From: an uncultured Clostridia bacterium
GTDB lineage: Bacteria > Bacillota > Clostridia > Oscillospirales > Acutalibacteraceae
Length of the DNA stretch: 33,166 nt
Assembly: GCA_944376655.1 (NCBI GenBank)
Contig: CALWDJ010000026.1
Location: forward strand, 1-33,166
Direction of reading: 5' to 3'
A model generated the notes under the pieces. It did not search any database and was not told where the DNA came from. It worked only from the letters and a program-made list of their open reading frames with translations. Shown here one piece after another: positions 6,683 to 13,977 of this stretch (position 1 is the stretch's first letter; each line of letters begins with the position of its first letter). Both the position numbers and the translations under genes were made by a program.

Positions 6683-7501
6683 ATGAGTATTTATTTCCGT
6701 TTTCCGGGATTCAGGACAAAAGCGCTGACCTTAAGCTACGACGACGGCACTACCGATGACCGTAAACTTGTAGAGACCATCAACAGATACGGTATCAAAT
6801 GTACCTTCAACCTGAACAGCGGCACATTCGGCAATAACGGGAGACTGAGCGGCGAAGAAGCGGCGGCGCTCTACAAAGGTCACGAAATCGCAGTTCACAC
6901 GCTCACCCACGAGCACCTTGACCAGATTACTCCCGCGGAATGCGCGCGTCAGATTCTCGAGGACAGAAAAAATCTTGAGGCGGTCACGGGCGGAATAGTA
7001 GACGGTATGGCTTATCCGTTCGGACTTGCCGATACTGCGGGGGAGCCTGAAACCGCCGCGGTATGCGGAATAAGCTACTCACGCACCACCGTTTCGACCC
7101 ACGGCTTTGATTTACCCAAGGATTTTCTGCGCTGGCACCCGACCTGCCACCATGCCGACAAGGCTTTTGACGGGCTCGCGGCGCGCTTTCTTGCTCCCGA
7201 CGATAAAGAGCCGCTCTGGCGCGTATCGCCCAAGCTGTTTTATTTATGGGGTCACAGCTTTGAGTTTACGGCTAACGGCAACTGGGAGCTGCTTGAACAC
7301 ATATGCGGAACTCTCGGAAACAAAGACAGCGTATGGTACGCGACAAACAGTGAGATATACAGATATATAACGGCGTTCCGCCGCATAGTGAAAAGCTATG
7401 ACGGGAAAACGCTCTACAATCCGACGGCGGAAACACTTTACGCGGTTTATGACGGCGGAAAGATTACAATCACTCCGGGAAGCACGGTAAAGCTCCTGTA
7501 A
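6683..7501 (+). CDS. Polysaccharide deacetylase family protein (NodB-like)
   Basis: NodB-type enzymes remove acetyl groups from glycans using a metal bound by an Asp and two His. Here motif 1 is SYDDG at residues 18-22 (usual TFDDG), motif 2 HTLTHEHL starts at about 72, and motif 3 is MAYPFG near 108. A C-terminal domain of about 100 residues follows, with aromatic-rich strands (LFYLWGHSFEF). No signal peptide is visible, so the enzyme appears cytoplasmic, which would suit a soluble amide or sugar substrate better than cell-wall peptidoglycan. Start at ATG 6683 follows AGGAAGGA at good spacing. Length of 272 residues is ordinary. The substrate is not known. Confidence 0.88.
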   Translation: MSIYFRFPGFRTKALTLSYDDGTTDDRKLVETINRYGIKCTFNLNSGTFGNNGRLSGEEAAALYKGHEIAVHTLTHEHLDQITPAECARQILEDRKNLEAVTGGIVDGMAYPFGLADTAGEPETAAVCGISYSRTTVSTHGFDLPKDFLRWHPTCHHADKAFDGLAARFLAPDDKEPLWRVSPKLFYLWGHSFEFTANGNWELLEHICGTLGNKDSVWYATNSEIYRYITAFRRIVKSYDGKTLYNPTAETLYAVYDGGKITITPGSTVKLL

Positions 7502-7524
7502 TTTTTACAAAAGGTGGTATTCAT

Positions 7525-7923
7525 ATGACCGACCGGGAACTTGTTGAGACGGCAGCAGATACAATGAAAAACGCATACGCCCCCTACTCCGGCTTTAAGG
7601 TCGGGGCGGCGCTGCTTGCCGAAAGCGGAGCCGTCTATTCCGGCTGCAACACCGAGAACGCCTCATATCCGGCGGGAATATGCGCCGAAAGAGCCGCTCT
7701 CGCGGCTGCGGTTACCGCAGGCGAGAGGAAATTCCTGAAATTAGCAGTAGTCGGCGGAAAATCAGGCGTAATAACAGATTTCTGCACGCCCTGCGGAATA
7801 TGCCGCCAGGCGCTGATCGAGTTCGGCGGCGATACGGAAATACTGCTTTTTAACGGAAGCATGATAAAAAGGCTCCGTCTTTCAGACCTTCTGCCTGATA
7901 GCTTCGGGAGGGATTCATTATGA
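7525..7923 (+). CDS. cdd: Cytidine deaminase
   Basis: This converts cytidine and deoxycytidine to uridine and deoxyuridine in pyrimidine salvage. The zinc site is complete: C53-A-E55 with E55 as proton shuttle, and C87-T-P-C90. The substrate-binding N-terminal segment YAPYSGFKVGAAL and CNTENASYPAG are canonical. At 132 residues it is the homotetrameric short form. A ribosome site AAAGGTGG precedes the ATG. The stop overlaps the next start (ATGA at 7920-7923), so it is translationally coupled to the nucleoside phosphorylase that uses its product. Confidence 0.97.
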   Translation: MTDRELVETAADTMKNAYAPYSGFKVGAALLAESGAVYSGCNTENASYPAGICAERAALAAAVTAGERKFLKLAVVGGKSGVITDFCTPCGICRQALIEFGGDTEILLFNGSMIKRLRLSDLLPDSFGRDSL

Positions 7924-9215
7924 GAATGACCGATATTATAGAAAAAAAGCGTGACAGGCTGCCGCTTAATAAGAACGAAATAAAATTTTTTGTTTCCGGC
8001 GTTACCGACGGCAGCATACCCGATTATCAGATCTCTGCGCTTTTAATGGCGATACTCCTGAACGGAATGAACCGTGAGGAAACGCTCATGCTTACAAACG
8101 AAATGGCGAAAAGCGGCGATATGCTCGACCTCTCCGCGCTTCCCCATACTGCCGACAAGCACAGCACCGGAGGGGTGGGAGATAAAACTACGCTTATCGC
8201 CGCGCCGGCAGCGGCGGCAATGGGCTGCACCGTAGCCAAAATGTCGGGCAGGGGGCTCGGCTTTACAGGCGGCACGGTAGATAAGCTCGAATCTATAACC
8301 GGCTATAATACGGCGGTCACAACAGAAGTATTTATGCGAACCGCCCGCAGGGAGGGCATATGCCTTGTCGGTCAGAGCGGCAATTTCGCGCCGGCGGATA
8401 AACGGCTTTACGCCATAAGGGACGTTACCGCAACGGTGAACAGCATACCGCTTATAGCCTCAAGCATTATGAGCAAAAAGCTGGCGGCGGGCGCCGAGAC
8501 AATAGTGCTTGACGTAAAATTCGGCAGCGGCGCGTTTATGAAAACCGCGGCTGACGCCGTGCGACTCGCCGAGGAAATGGTAAGCATAGGCAGGGGCGTC
8601 GGCAGAAAAACCGCCGCCGTGATAACCGATATGGACTCACCGTTAGGCAGAGCCGTTGGCAACGCGCTTGAGGTAAAAGAGGCGGTATCAGTGCTAAAGG
8701 GCAGAGGACCGGACGACCTTAAAGAGCTTTCGGTACTGCTTGCCGCGCATATGTATAAGCTAAGCTTCGGTGCTTCGGAAAAAGAAAGCCTTGAAAAAGC
8801 TAACCGTGTAATATCCGACGGCTCCGCATTTACAAAGCTCAAAAACGCGGCTGCCGCTATGGGCGGGGACGCAGGTCTGCTTACAGGCGAAAGAGAATTT
8901 CCGGCGGCGGGCGGCTCAAAGGAAATATATGCCGCCGAATCAGGCTATATAACCTCGCTTGACAGCGAGACGGTCGGAAAGGCATCGGGAATGACCGGTG
9001 CCGGACGAGAGACCTTAAAGGACGAAATAGATTATTCCGCCGGCATTCTGCTTGACAAAAAATACGGCGACAGGGTCGAAAAAGGCGAGAGACTCGCTAC
9101 GCTTTACGGCAGTCCCGAGCGCCTTGAGGACGCCGCGGCAGCGCTTTCATCGGCGTATTCCTACGGAAGTGAAAAGCCGCCCGAAAAGCCGCTTGTCTAC
9201 AAAATAATTTCATAA
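7920..9215 (+). CDS. pdp: Pyrimidine-nucleoside phosphorylase
   Basis: It cleaves uridine, deoxyuridine or thymidine with phosphate to give the free base and (deoxy)ribose 1-phosphate. The N-terminal helical domain, the phosphate-binding KHSTGGVGDKTTL and the family signature SGRGLGFTGGTVDKLES are intact, followed by LDVKFGSGAFMK and the C-terminal domain. The 431-residue length is normal. GGGAGGG precedes the ATG at 7920 and the gene overlaps cdd by four bases. The broad-specificity Firmicute enzyme (Pdp) is more likely than a strict thymidine phosphorylase (DeoA), though sequence alone does not settle this. Confidence 0.95.
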   Translation: MRMTDIIEKKRDRLPLNKNEIKFFVSGVTDGSIPDYQISALLMAILLNGMNREETLMLTNEMAKSGDMLDLSALPHTADKHSTGGVGDKTTLIAAPAAAAMGCTVAKMSGRGLGFTGGTVDKLESITGYNTAVTTEVFMRTARREGICLVGQSGNFAPADKRLYAIRDVTATVNSIPLIASSIMSKKLAAGAETIVLDVKFGSGAFMKTAADAVRLAEEMVSIGRGVGRKTAAVITDMDSPLGRAVGNALEVKEAVSVLKGRGPDDLKELSVLLAAHMYKLSFGASEKESLEKANRVISDGSAFTKLKNAAAAMGGDAGLLTGEREFPAAGGSKEIYAAESGYITSLDSETVGKASGMTGAGRETLKDEIDYSAGILLDKKYGDRVEKGERLATLYGSPERLEDAAAALSSAYSYGSEKPPEKPLVYKIIS

Positions 9216-9230
9216 AAACGGAGGATAAAA

Positions 9231-9602
9231 ATGCCCCTTTGCTATAACCCAGTATACATTCACGAGCCGACGCCGCTCCAGTGCGGTCAGGCGGTGCTCG
9301 CCATGCTCACCGGAAAAACGGCTGAGGAAATAGTGACTCTTACCGGCACCGAGCGCGAAACAACGCTTAAGGATATGTTTTCTCTGCTCGAAAAGGAAAA
9401 AATTGCTTTCAGCCGGGAAAGACGGCAGGCGGAAACAAAATCCGACCTGCCCGAAATCTGCGTTTTAAGCCTTGAGACGCCGAGGTGCTGGCACTGGTCT
9501 CTTTATTACAAAGGAAAATTTCTCGACCCCGAGCACGGTGTGCTGGACGATTTTCCGGTATGCGACAGAAAGTATTTCTGGGAGATAAAGACAGACGGCT
9601 GA
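9231..9602 (+). CDS. Small C39-like cysteine peptidase domain protein
   Basis: The 123-residue protein reads as a stand-alone C39/papain-like fold. Q17-C18-G-Q-A matches the oxyanion-hole glutamine and nucleophile cysteine, H88 lies in CWHWSLYYKGKFLDP, and D99 completes a plausible Cys-His-Asp triad; the LDP after a strand is typical of C39. C39 domains usually remove leader peptides during bacteriocin export, but here there is no ABC transporter fusion, signal peptide or membrane helix, so the protein should be cytoplasmic. It starts 15 bases after the phosphorylase stop with a perfect GGAGG, so it belongs to the pyrimidine salvage operon. Its substrate is unknown; an inactive binding role is possible. 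Confidence 0.75.
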   Translation: MPLCYNPVYIHEPTPLQCGQAVLAMLTGKTAEEIVTLTGTERETTLKDMFSLLEKEKIAFSRERRQAETKSDLPEICVLSLETPRCWHWSLYYKGKFLDPEHGVLDDFPVCDRKYFWEIKTDG

Positions 9603-9640
9603 AAAACAGATACATAAATTTCCTCTAATAATTTAATAAT

Positions 9641-9663
9641 CCCCGTTCAAACTAAACGAGGGG
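9641..9663 (+). promoter_or_regulatory. Hairpin that can mask the ribosome site of the 59-codon frame
   Basis: CCCCGTT (9641-9647) can pair with AAC-GA-GGGG (9655-9663), leaving two bulged bases. The right arm is the GAGGGG ribosome site of the small frame at 9671, so the hairpin could reduce its translation. Confidence 0.35.
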
Positions 9664-9670
9664 TGAAAAA

Positions 9671-9850
9671 ATGCAGATTCAAGGCAGCAAAAACCGCGGA
9701 CGCACGCAGGATTTCCGAAACGCAGGCGGCTTTTTCAGAATGCATTACCCCCTTGAAGAGGAAGACTGCACTTTAACCGCTGTTCCGTCCGCGGACGCGG
9801 AACGCGCCGCAGTGGATAAACGGAATAACCGGACAGAAAAAGGTCTTTGA
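9671..9850 (+). CDS. Possible 59-residue small protein, unknown
   Basis: An ATG frame of 59 codons follows GAGGGGTG by seven bases and ends at TGA just before a terminator. The product is hydrophilic: a basic N-terminus (SKNRGRTQDFR), a central FFRMHYPLEEEDC and a charged tail. There is no signal peptide or membrane segment and I recognise no family. Good ribosome site and position before a terminator support translation; short length and lack of a known relative argue caution. Confidence 0.45.
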   Translation: MQIQGSKNRGRTQDFRNAGGFFRMHYPLEEEDCTLTAVPSADAERAAVDKRNNRTEKGL

Positions 9851-9853
9851 AAA

Positions 9854-9890
9854 AGGCTGACACGCTTTTTAAAACGTGTCAGCCTTTCAT
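9854..9890. terminator. Bidirectional terminator between convergent units
   Basis: AGGCTGACACG (9854-9864) and CGTGTCAGCCT (9875-9885) make a perfect 11-bp stem. T-rich tails exist on both strands (plus: TTCATTTTTG; minus: TTTTTC), so it can end the pyrimidine operon from the left and the oxidoreductase gene from the right. Confidence 0.88.
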
Positions 9891-9897
9891 TTTTGAT

Positions 9898-10860
9898 TTA
9901 AAGCTCATATGACCTTATCTTATCAAATACCGCCGCGCAGGCTCTGGTCTTTTCAAGCGTCATTATATCGCTCACGGTTTTTCCTTCCCTCACGAGCCTG
10001 TTGAAATGCCTGATTTCATATATGAATCGGTTTTCCTCAGGGTCAGTATAGCTTTCCTTAAGCCTTCCTTCCTCGCCGTAAAGCTCGCATCTTCCGCCGC
10101 TCCAGAATTCAGGCACAAATATCCTGCCGTTATCTCCGTAAATATAAGCGTCACCGCCCGCGTAAAAACCTACTCCGTACTTGCAGTCCGCTATGATATC
10201 GCCGGGGAAACGCATAAGCAGCACGCCGTATTCGTCAACACCGTTTTGGGGCGCCGATATGCTCTCGCACCGGACGGGATACGCTCCGGTAAGCTCCATC
10301 GCGTACTCTATGCAGTATACTCCGACATCGTACATACCGCCGCCGGCGAGCTTCTTTTCATAAAGCCGCCTGCTTGACCTGTCCCCCTTAAAGGCGAAAG
10401 AAAGGCTCATTCCCTTAAGGTTTCCTATCCTGCCGTCCGCTATCCATTTTTTTACGGTAAAAGTAGCGGGCAGAAACGCCGTCCACATAGCCTCCATAAT
10501 TAGCGTTCCGCTGCTTTCGGAAAGTGCCTGAAGCTCGGCGGCATCAGCCTCTGTAAGCACGCAGGGCTTTTCGCACAGCACCGGTTTTCCCGCCGCCGCG
10601 CACTTTTTTATAAGCTCCTTATGCGTGGTGTTTACCGTCGCTATATAAACCGCCTGAACGTTTTTATCCTCTAACAGCCGATCATAATTTCCGAAGGCGT
10701 GTTCCGCGCCGAATTCTTTTGCGAAAGCCGCCGCGCGCTCCGGATCAGACGCGGAAGCCACCGCGTAAAGCTCCGCGTCCTCACAGCGTAAAAGCGCGTC
10801 AGCAAATCTGCGCGCTATATTTCCGGGACCAAGTATTCCCCATTTGATTTTTCTGTCCAA
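9898..10860 (-). CDS. Gfo/Idh/MocA family oxidoreductase
   Basis: These enzymes are NAD(P)-dependent dehydrogenases acting on sugars, inositols or related polyols. The N-terminal Rossmann fold begins with KWGILGPGNIARRFADAL, and the family motif EKPCVLTEADA carries the catalytic-region lysine. The C-terminal half (Pfam GFO_IDH_MocA_C type) contains GGGMYDVGVYCIEY. The 320-residue length fits. The start is TTG at 10860 with AGAGGTG seven bases upstream. It has its own promoter and shares a terminator with the convergent pyrimidine operon, so no pathway partner is suggested. Substrate unknown. Confidence 0.92.
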   Translation of the reverse strand: MDRKIKWGILGPGNIARRFADALLRCEDAELYAVASASDPERAAAFAKEFGAEHAFGNYDRLLEDKNVQAVYIATVNTTHKELIKKCAAAGKPVLCEKPCVLTEADAAELQALSESSGTLIMEAMWTAFLPATFTVKKWIADGRIGNLKGMSLSFAFKGDRSSRRLYEKKLAGGGMYDVGVYCIEYAMELTGAYPVRCESISAPQNGVDEYGVLLMRFPGDIIADCKYGVGFYAGGDAYIYGDNGRIFVPEFWSGGRCELYGEEGRLKESYTDPEENRFIYEIRHFNRLVREGKTVSDIMTLEKTRACAAVFDKIRSYEL

Positions 10861-10894
10861 TTAAAAACACCTCTTTTTAAGGCTTTGCATTACG

Positions 10895-10923
10895 ATTATA
10901 CCAAAATCGCCCCTTAAAATCAA
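10895..10923 (-). promoter_or_regulatory. Promoter of the Gfo/Idh/MocA gene
   Basis: Minus-strand TTGATT (10918-10923), 17 bases, then TATAAT (10895-10900) preceded by an extended TGG. A strong sigma-A promoter 35 bases before the TTG start. Confidence 0.8.
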
Positions 10924-10929
10924 CCGCGC

Positions 10930-11020
10930 GCAAAAAGCCGCGCCTTAATAAAGGTGCGGCTCAGTCTACCGATAAACCTGAAATTTGATTTTTCCTGCAG
11001 TAAAAGGCAAGTCAGACATC
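10930..11020 (-). repeat. Terminator-associated repeat, copy B, including the cupin terminator
   Basis: Read on the minus strand, GTCTGACTTGCC and TTTCAGGTTTATCGGTAGAC lead into a hairpin AGCCGC-A-CCTT/AAGG-C-GCGGCT (10936-10961) followed by TTTT. The hairpin should terminate the cupin gene. The upstream conserved part matches copies A and C. Confidence 0.65.
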
Positions 11021-11030
11021 TTACGGAATA

Positions 11031-11453
11031 TTATATATCCGCTTCCCGCTTTGTTTTCTGGAGCGTCCCGAAGGGATGCTTGGGCGGAGCGTAAACCGAA
11101 TACAGCTTTAACGGTACGCGGCAGGCGTTTTTGATATTATGCCATGTTCCGGCGGGTATCATCACGGCGTATCCGCTTCTGATCCGCTGTTTTTTCATAT
11201 TTCCGGGACAGTCGCCTGTTTCAAGCCACGCGCACCCCTGCTCGATTTTAATAAACTGCTCGACATCGTCGTGCATTTCAAGTCCTATCTCGCCGCCTAC
11301 GGGTATCGACATCAGCGTAACCTGCAGCATATCGCCTGTCCATACCGCTTTTCTGTAAAAACTGTTTTCCGCCGCAGCCTGAGCTATATTGAAAGCGAAA
11401 GGCATTCCGCCCCTGTCGTAATCGCCGCTTCCACGGCGTCTCTCATTTATCAC
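11031..11453 (-). CDS. Cupin domain protein
   Basis: A single-domain cupin of about 140 residues. Cupin motif 1 appears as EIGLEMHDDVEQFIKIEQG and motif 2 as GYAVMIPAGTWHNI, giving two His and one Glu as likely metal ligands; H64-type and final H are visible in MHDDVEQ and TWHN. Related small cupins are sugar isomerase-like or binding proteins of unknown substrate. I choose the GTG at 11453, eight bases after GGAGG; the GTG at 11462 overlaps that site. An 18-bp inverted repeat sits immediately upstream, and a repeat-associated terminator follows. It appears monocistronic. Confidence 0.85.
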   Translation of the reverse strand: MINERRRGSGDYDRGGMPFAFNIAQAAAENSFYRKAVWTGDMLQVTLMSIPVGGEIGLEMHDDVEQFIKIEQGCAWLETGDCPGNMKKQRIRSGYAVMIPAGTWHNIKNACRVPLKLYSVYAPPKHPFGTLQKTKREADI

Positions 11454-11467
11454 GGTAATCACCTCCA

Positions 11468-11485
11468 GTCATATCAGTATATGAC
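11468..11485. promoter_or_regulatory. Inverted repeat upstream of the cupin gene
   Basis: GTCATAT (11468-11474) and ATATGAC (11479-11485) form a perfect 7-bp inverted repeat with a 4-base centre, directly against the ribosome site. On the minus strand TTGACG (11492-11497) with a 17-base gap to TATGAC places it over the candidate -10 region. It could be an operator or an RNA hairpin. Confidence 0.4.
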
Positions 11486-11529
11486 CGGCGCGTCAAAGCC
11501 GTGAATTATATAAGAACACACCTTCCGCC

Positions 11530-11668
11530 GAAAAAAAGCGCGGCTTTCCGCCGCGAAAATAAAACCGGGGTTTACCGACAGACTTAAGCGCTCCGCGTGA
11601 AATTTCCGCGCGGAGCGACTCAAAATAACCGATAAACTGAAAATCAGGTTTACAGGACGTCAGACCGT
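11530..11668 (-). repeat. Terminator-associated repeat, copy C, with two hairpins
   Basis: On the minus strand GTCTGACGTCCTG, then TTTTCAGTTTATCGGTTA, lead into a 9-bp hairpin CGCTCCGCG/CGCGGAGCG (11588-11618), then the inverted core (CTGTCGGTAAACC on this strand), then CGCGGC/GCCGCG followed by seven T residues (a terminator, near 11530-11556). The outer cores are roughly mirror images, giving the element a large imperfect palindrome. It follows the zinc-ribbon gene. Confidence 0.62.
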
Positions 11669-11670
11669 AT

Positions 11671-12117
11671 TTATTTTTTCTTTTTATCTTCCTTTATCCA
11701 GCGGCTTACCTTCTTTTTCTCATAAGGGCTTTTTGTGGGGTTTACCCACGGAGAGTACTCCGCCCTGCAGTTTGAGCAGAAAGAGGTTCCCTCTTTATTT
11801 ACCGTGCCGCATTTTACGCATTCCCATGTGCCGAGGGCGGTTTCCTTATATTCGGCAGAGGGGTTTGAAGAATAATCACCGCGCGGGTTCTCGCGGTCCC
11901 CGAGCTTTTTCAGCATATACCTCAGCTCCGATATTTCCCCGGAAAGCAGCTCGGTTCTGTCAAGACAGACAAGCACCGCCACGGTTATAACCGCCGGCAA
12001 AAGCGCCAGCAGACCGTTTATGACAGCCAGTGCCGGCTGCGTGCCTATCTGCGAAAAAAAAGTAAGTAAAGCGCCCGAAATCTGAAGAACAAGTATAACT
12101 ATCAGCAGCTTTTTCAT
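11671..12117 (-). CDS. Membrane-anchored zinc-ribbon protein
   Basis: I recognise domains but no named family. Two hydrophobic segments (about residues 4-21 and 30-52) anchor the 148-residue protein. A likely coiled segment follows (about 55-75, SGEISELRYMLKKL), and then a zinc ribbon WECVKCGTVNKEG plus SFCSNCRAEY near 98-120, giving a C-X2-C...C-X2-C metal site of the RanBP2/double-ribbon style. A lysine-rich tail ends the protein. It lies 36 bases downstream of the ABC-2 permease gene on the same strand, so it may be cotranscribed. Role unknown. Confidence 0.7.
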   Translation of the reverse strand: MKKLLIVILVLQISGALLTFFSQIGTQPALAVINGLLALLPAVITVAVLVCLDRTELLSGEISELRYMLKKLGDRENPRGDYSSNPSAEYKETALGTWECVKCGTVNKEGTSFCSNCRAEYSPWVNPTKSPYEKKKVSRWIKEDKKKK

Positions 12118-12153
12118 TATATACTCCTCCGTTTTCCATGATATTTCACCGCA

Positions 12154-13050
12154 TTAAGCTCTTTTTCCTTTAAAAATATTCATTATCACATATATTGCCG
12201 CTATTGCCGCCGCGGAGCCGCCGAGCACCGCGTACATCGTCCCTGTCCCGACCTTTTCTCCCGAAAAATAAAGGTTCAGATCCACCGTATCGGCTATGGT
12301 TTTTATAACTCCGTCCGGAAAGCCGGAGCTTTCGAGCTCTGAAAGCGCGCCGCCGAGCGCATGGTTTCTGAGTAGCGAGGTTCCGTAGGTCCCCGGCAGA
12401 AACATAATCGCTTTTCTTATTCCCTCCGAGAACTGTGAAACCGGCATATAAGCACCGCAGATAAAGCCGTAGCCGGCGCTTATTATCGCCCCGACCGCTG
12501 AAATCTGCCCCTGTGTTGAAAGAAAAAAGGTTATTACAGAGGAGAGCGAGGTGCCGAAAAACGTAAGCAGCAGCACATCAAGCAGAATATAAAGAACATC
12601 TGCCGCCGAAAGGTACCAGCCGACCGCCGCGAGATACAAAAGGCATACAAGTGCTGCTGTTACACAGATTATCAGGGTGGAAAAAAACGCCGAAAAATAA
12701 TATCCCACCGACAGCGTCCACGGCTTTACGGGCGACATACGCAGATCCTTTGCCGTACCGTTCGCTTTGTCCTGCACCAAAATGAAATTTGAGCAGAAGG
12801 CTACCGTGACACAGGAAACAGCAAGTATTGACGATACAAGCTGCCCTCCCACAAGCGCGTCCATAATGTCTTCTTTCACAGCAAAGCCCTGCGGTATGGC
12901 CGCCGAAAAGCTCTGCTTATACACATTGCCGAGAAACGTAGAGTAAAGCACGAGCAGTATTACAGGTGTGACAAGCGATGTAAAAAACATACCCTTATCT
13001 TTGAAAAACAGCTTTATGTTTCTTTTTATAAGTATGGCGGCGGTTATCAC
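12154..13050 (-). CDS. ABC-2 type exporter permease
   Basis: A 298-residue integral membrane protein with about six helices in the ABC-2 pattern: a short amphipathic N-terminus (IKRNIKLFFKDKG), a first helix, a large loop, and four packed helices followed by a C-terminal helix. It pairs with the ATPase encoded just upstream. The start is GTG at 13050, nine bases after GGAGG, and overlaps the ATPase stop by four bases (GTGA), indicating translational coupling. Drug, antibiotic or polysaccharide export is typical for this class; nothing here fixes the substrate. Confidence 0.9.
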   Translation of the reverse strand: MITAAILIKRNIKLFFKDKGMFFTSLVTPVILLVLYSTFLGNVYKQSFSAAIPQGFAVKEDIMDALVGGQLVSSILAVSCVTVAFCSNFILVQDKANGTAKDLRMSPVKPWTLSVGYYFSAFFSTLIICVTAALVCLLYLAAVGWYLSAADVLYILLDVLLLTFFGTSLSSVITFFLSTQGQISAVGAIISAGYGFICGAYMPVSQFSEGIRKAIMFLPGTYGTSLLRNHALGGALSELESSGFPDGVIKTIADTVDLNLYFSGEKVGTGTMYAVLGGSAAAIAAIYVIMNIFKGKRA

Positions 13051-13958
13051 ATTTCATCGCCTCCGGTTAATTTTTTACCCGTGACCGAAAGAAAAACCTC
13101 GTCCATTTTTCCCTTGGTTATTTCATAATCGTTAAAAATTTCCGGATATTTAAGAATCAGGGCGGTTGCCGCGGCGGTATCCGGAACCGAGACACGGTAA
13201 GCGTCCCTTATAGTATCATATTTACAGCCAAGTTTTTGCACTTGAGTCTCGCTTATGCCGTAAATTGTTATAAAATCTCCTGTATATTTGTTTTTAAGCT
13301 CAAGAGGCGTACCCTTCGCGGAAATCTCTCCGGCGTCTATTATCACCACATAGTCGGCGTCGGCAGCCTCCTCCATATAATGAGTGGTAAGAAAAACCGT
13401 AAGATTTTCATCTTTTCTCAGCTTTGACACAACGCTCCAGAGTATGCTTCGCGTCTGCGGGTCAAGTCCTGTGGTAGGTTCGTCGAGCACAAGTATTTCC
13501 GGACGGTGCAACAGCGCCCTCGCTATGTCTATGCGTCTGCGCTGTCCTCCCGACAGCTTTCCTACCGTATGCTTTAAAAGATCCTCGAATTTTAGCAGAA
13601 TGCTTAGCTCTTTGAGCCTTTTTTTAAATTTTTTTCCGGTAATGCCGTAAAGCGCGGCGCGGCACTCAAGATTGTCATAAACCGTAAGCGCCGAATCAAG
13701 CACCGAGCTTTGAAAAACCACCCCGAGGCGCGTTTTCACTTCTTCTGCGCGGCGTATATCATTGCCGCATATAAGTACGCTGCCCGAATCCGCCGCAAGC
13801 TGACCGCACATAATGTTTATAGTGGTGGATTTGCCGGCGCCGTTGACCCCCAGAAAAGCAAACAGCTCGCCTTTTTTAACACGGAAGCTTAGATCCCTGA
13901 CCGCCTGCGCATCACCGAAACGCTTGTTGAGTCCGTTTATTTCTATTATGTTTTCCAT
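13047..13958 (-). CDS. ABC exporter ATPase (DrrA-like)
   Basis: Partner of the adjacent ABC-2 permease. Walker A is GVNGAGKSTT, the Q-loop VVFQSSVLD, the signature LSGGQRRRIDIARALL, Walker B ILVLDEPTTGLD and the H-loop TTHYMEEA. A C-terminal extension of about 90 residues follows the ATPase core, as in daunorubicin-resistance DrrA-type proteins. The 303-residue length is usual. It starts 19 bases after the Na/Pi cotransporter stop, so the three may share a transcript. No resistance or biosynthesis genes flank it. Confidence 0.93.
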   Translation of the reverse strand: MENIIEINGLNKRFGDAQAVRDLSFRVKKGELFAFLGVNGAGKSTTINIMCGQLAADSGSVLICGNDIRRAEEVKTRLGVVFQSSVLDSALTVYDNLECRAALYGITGKKFKKRLKELSILLKFEDLLKHTVGKLSGGQRRRIDIARALLHRPEILVLDEPTTGLDPQTRSILWSVVSKLRKDENLTVFLTTHYMEEAADADYVVIIDAGEISAKGTPLELKNKYTGDFITIYGISETQVQKLGCKYDTIRDAYRVSVPDTAAATALILKYPEIFNDYEITKGKMDEVFLSVTGKKLTGGDEM

Positions 13959-13977
13959 AAATACTACCGCTTAAAGC

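Noticed and set aside
12154-13958. Bacteriocin or antibiotic immunity island around the ABC-2 pair and the C39-like peptidase
   Set aside because: They lie more than 2.5 kb apart on opposite strands, and no precursor peptide, modification enzyme or peptidase-fused transporter was found.
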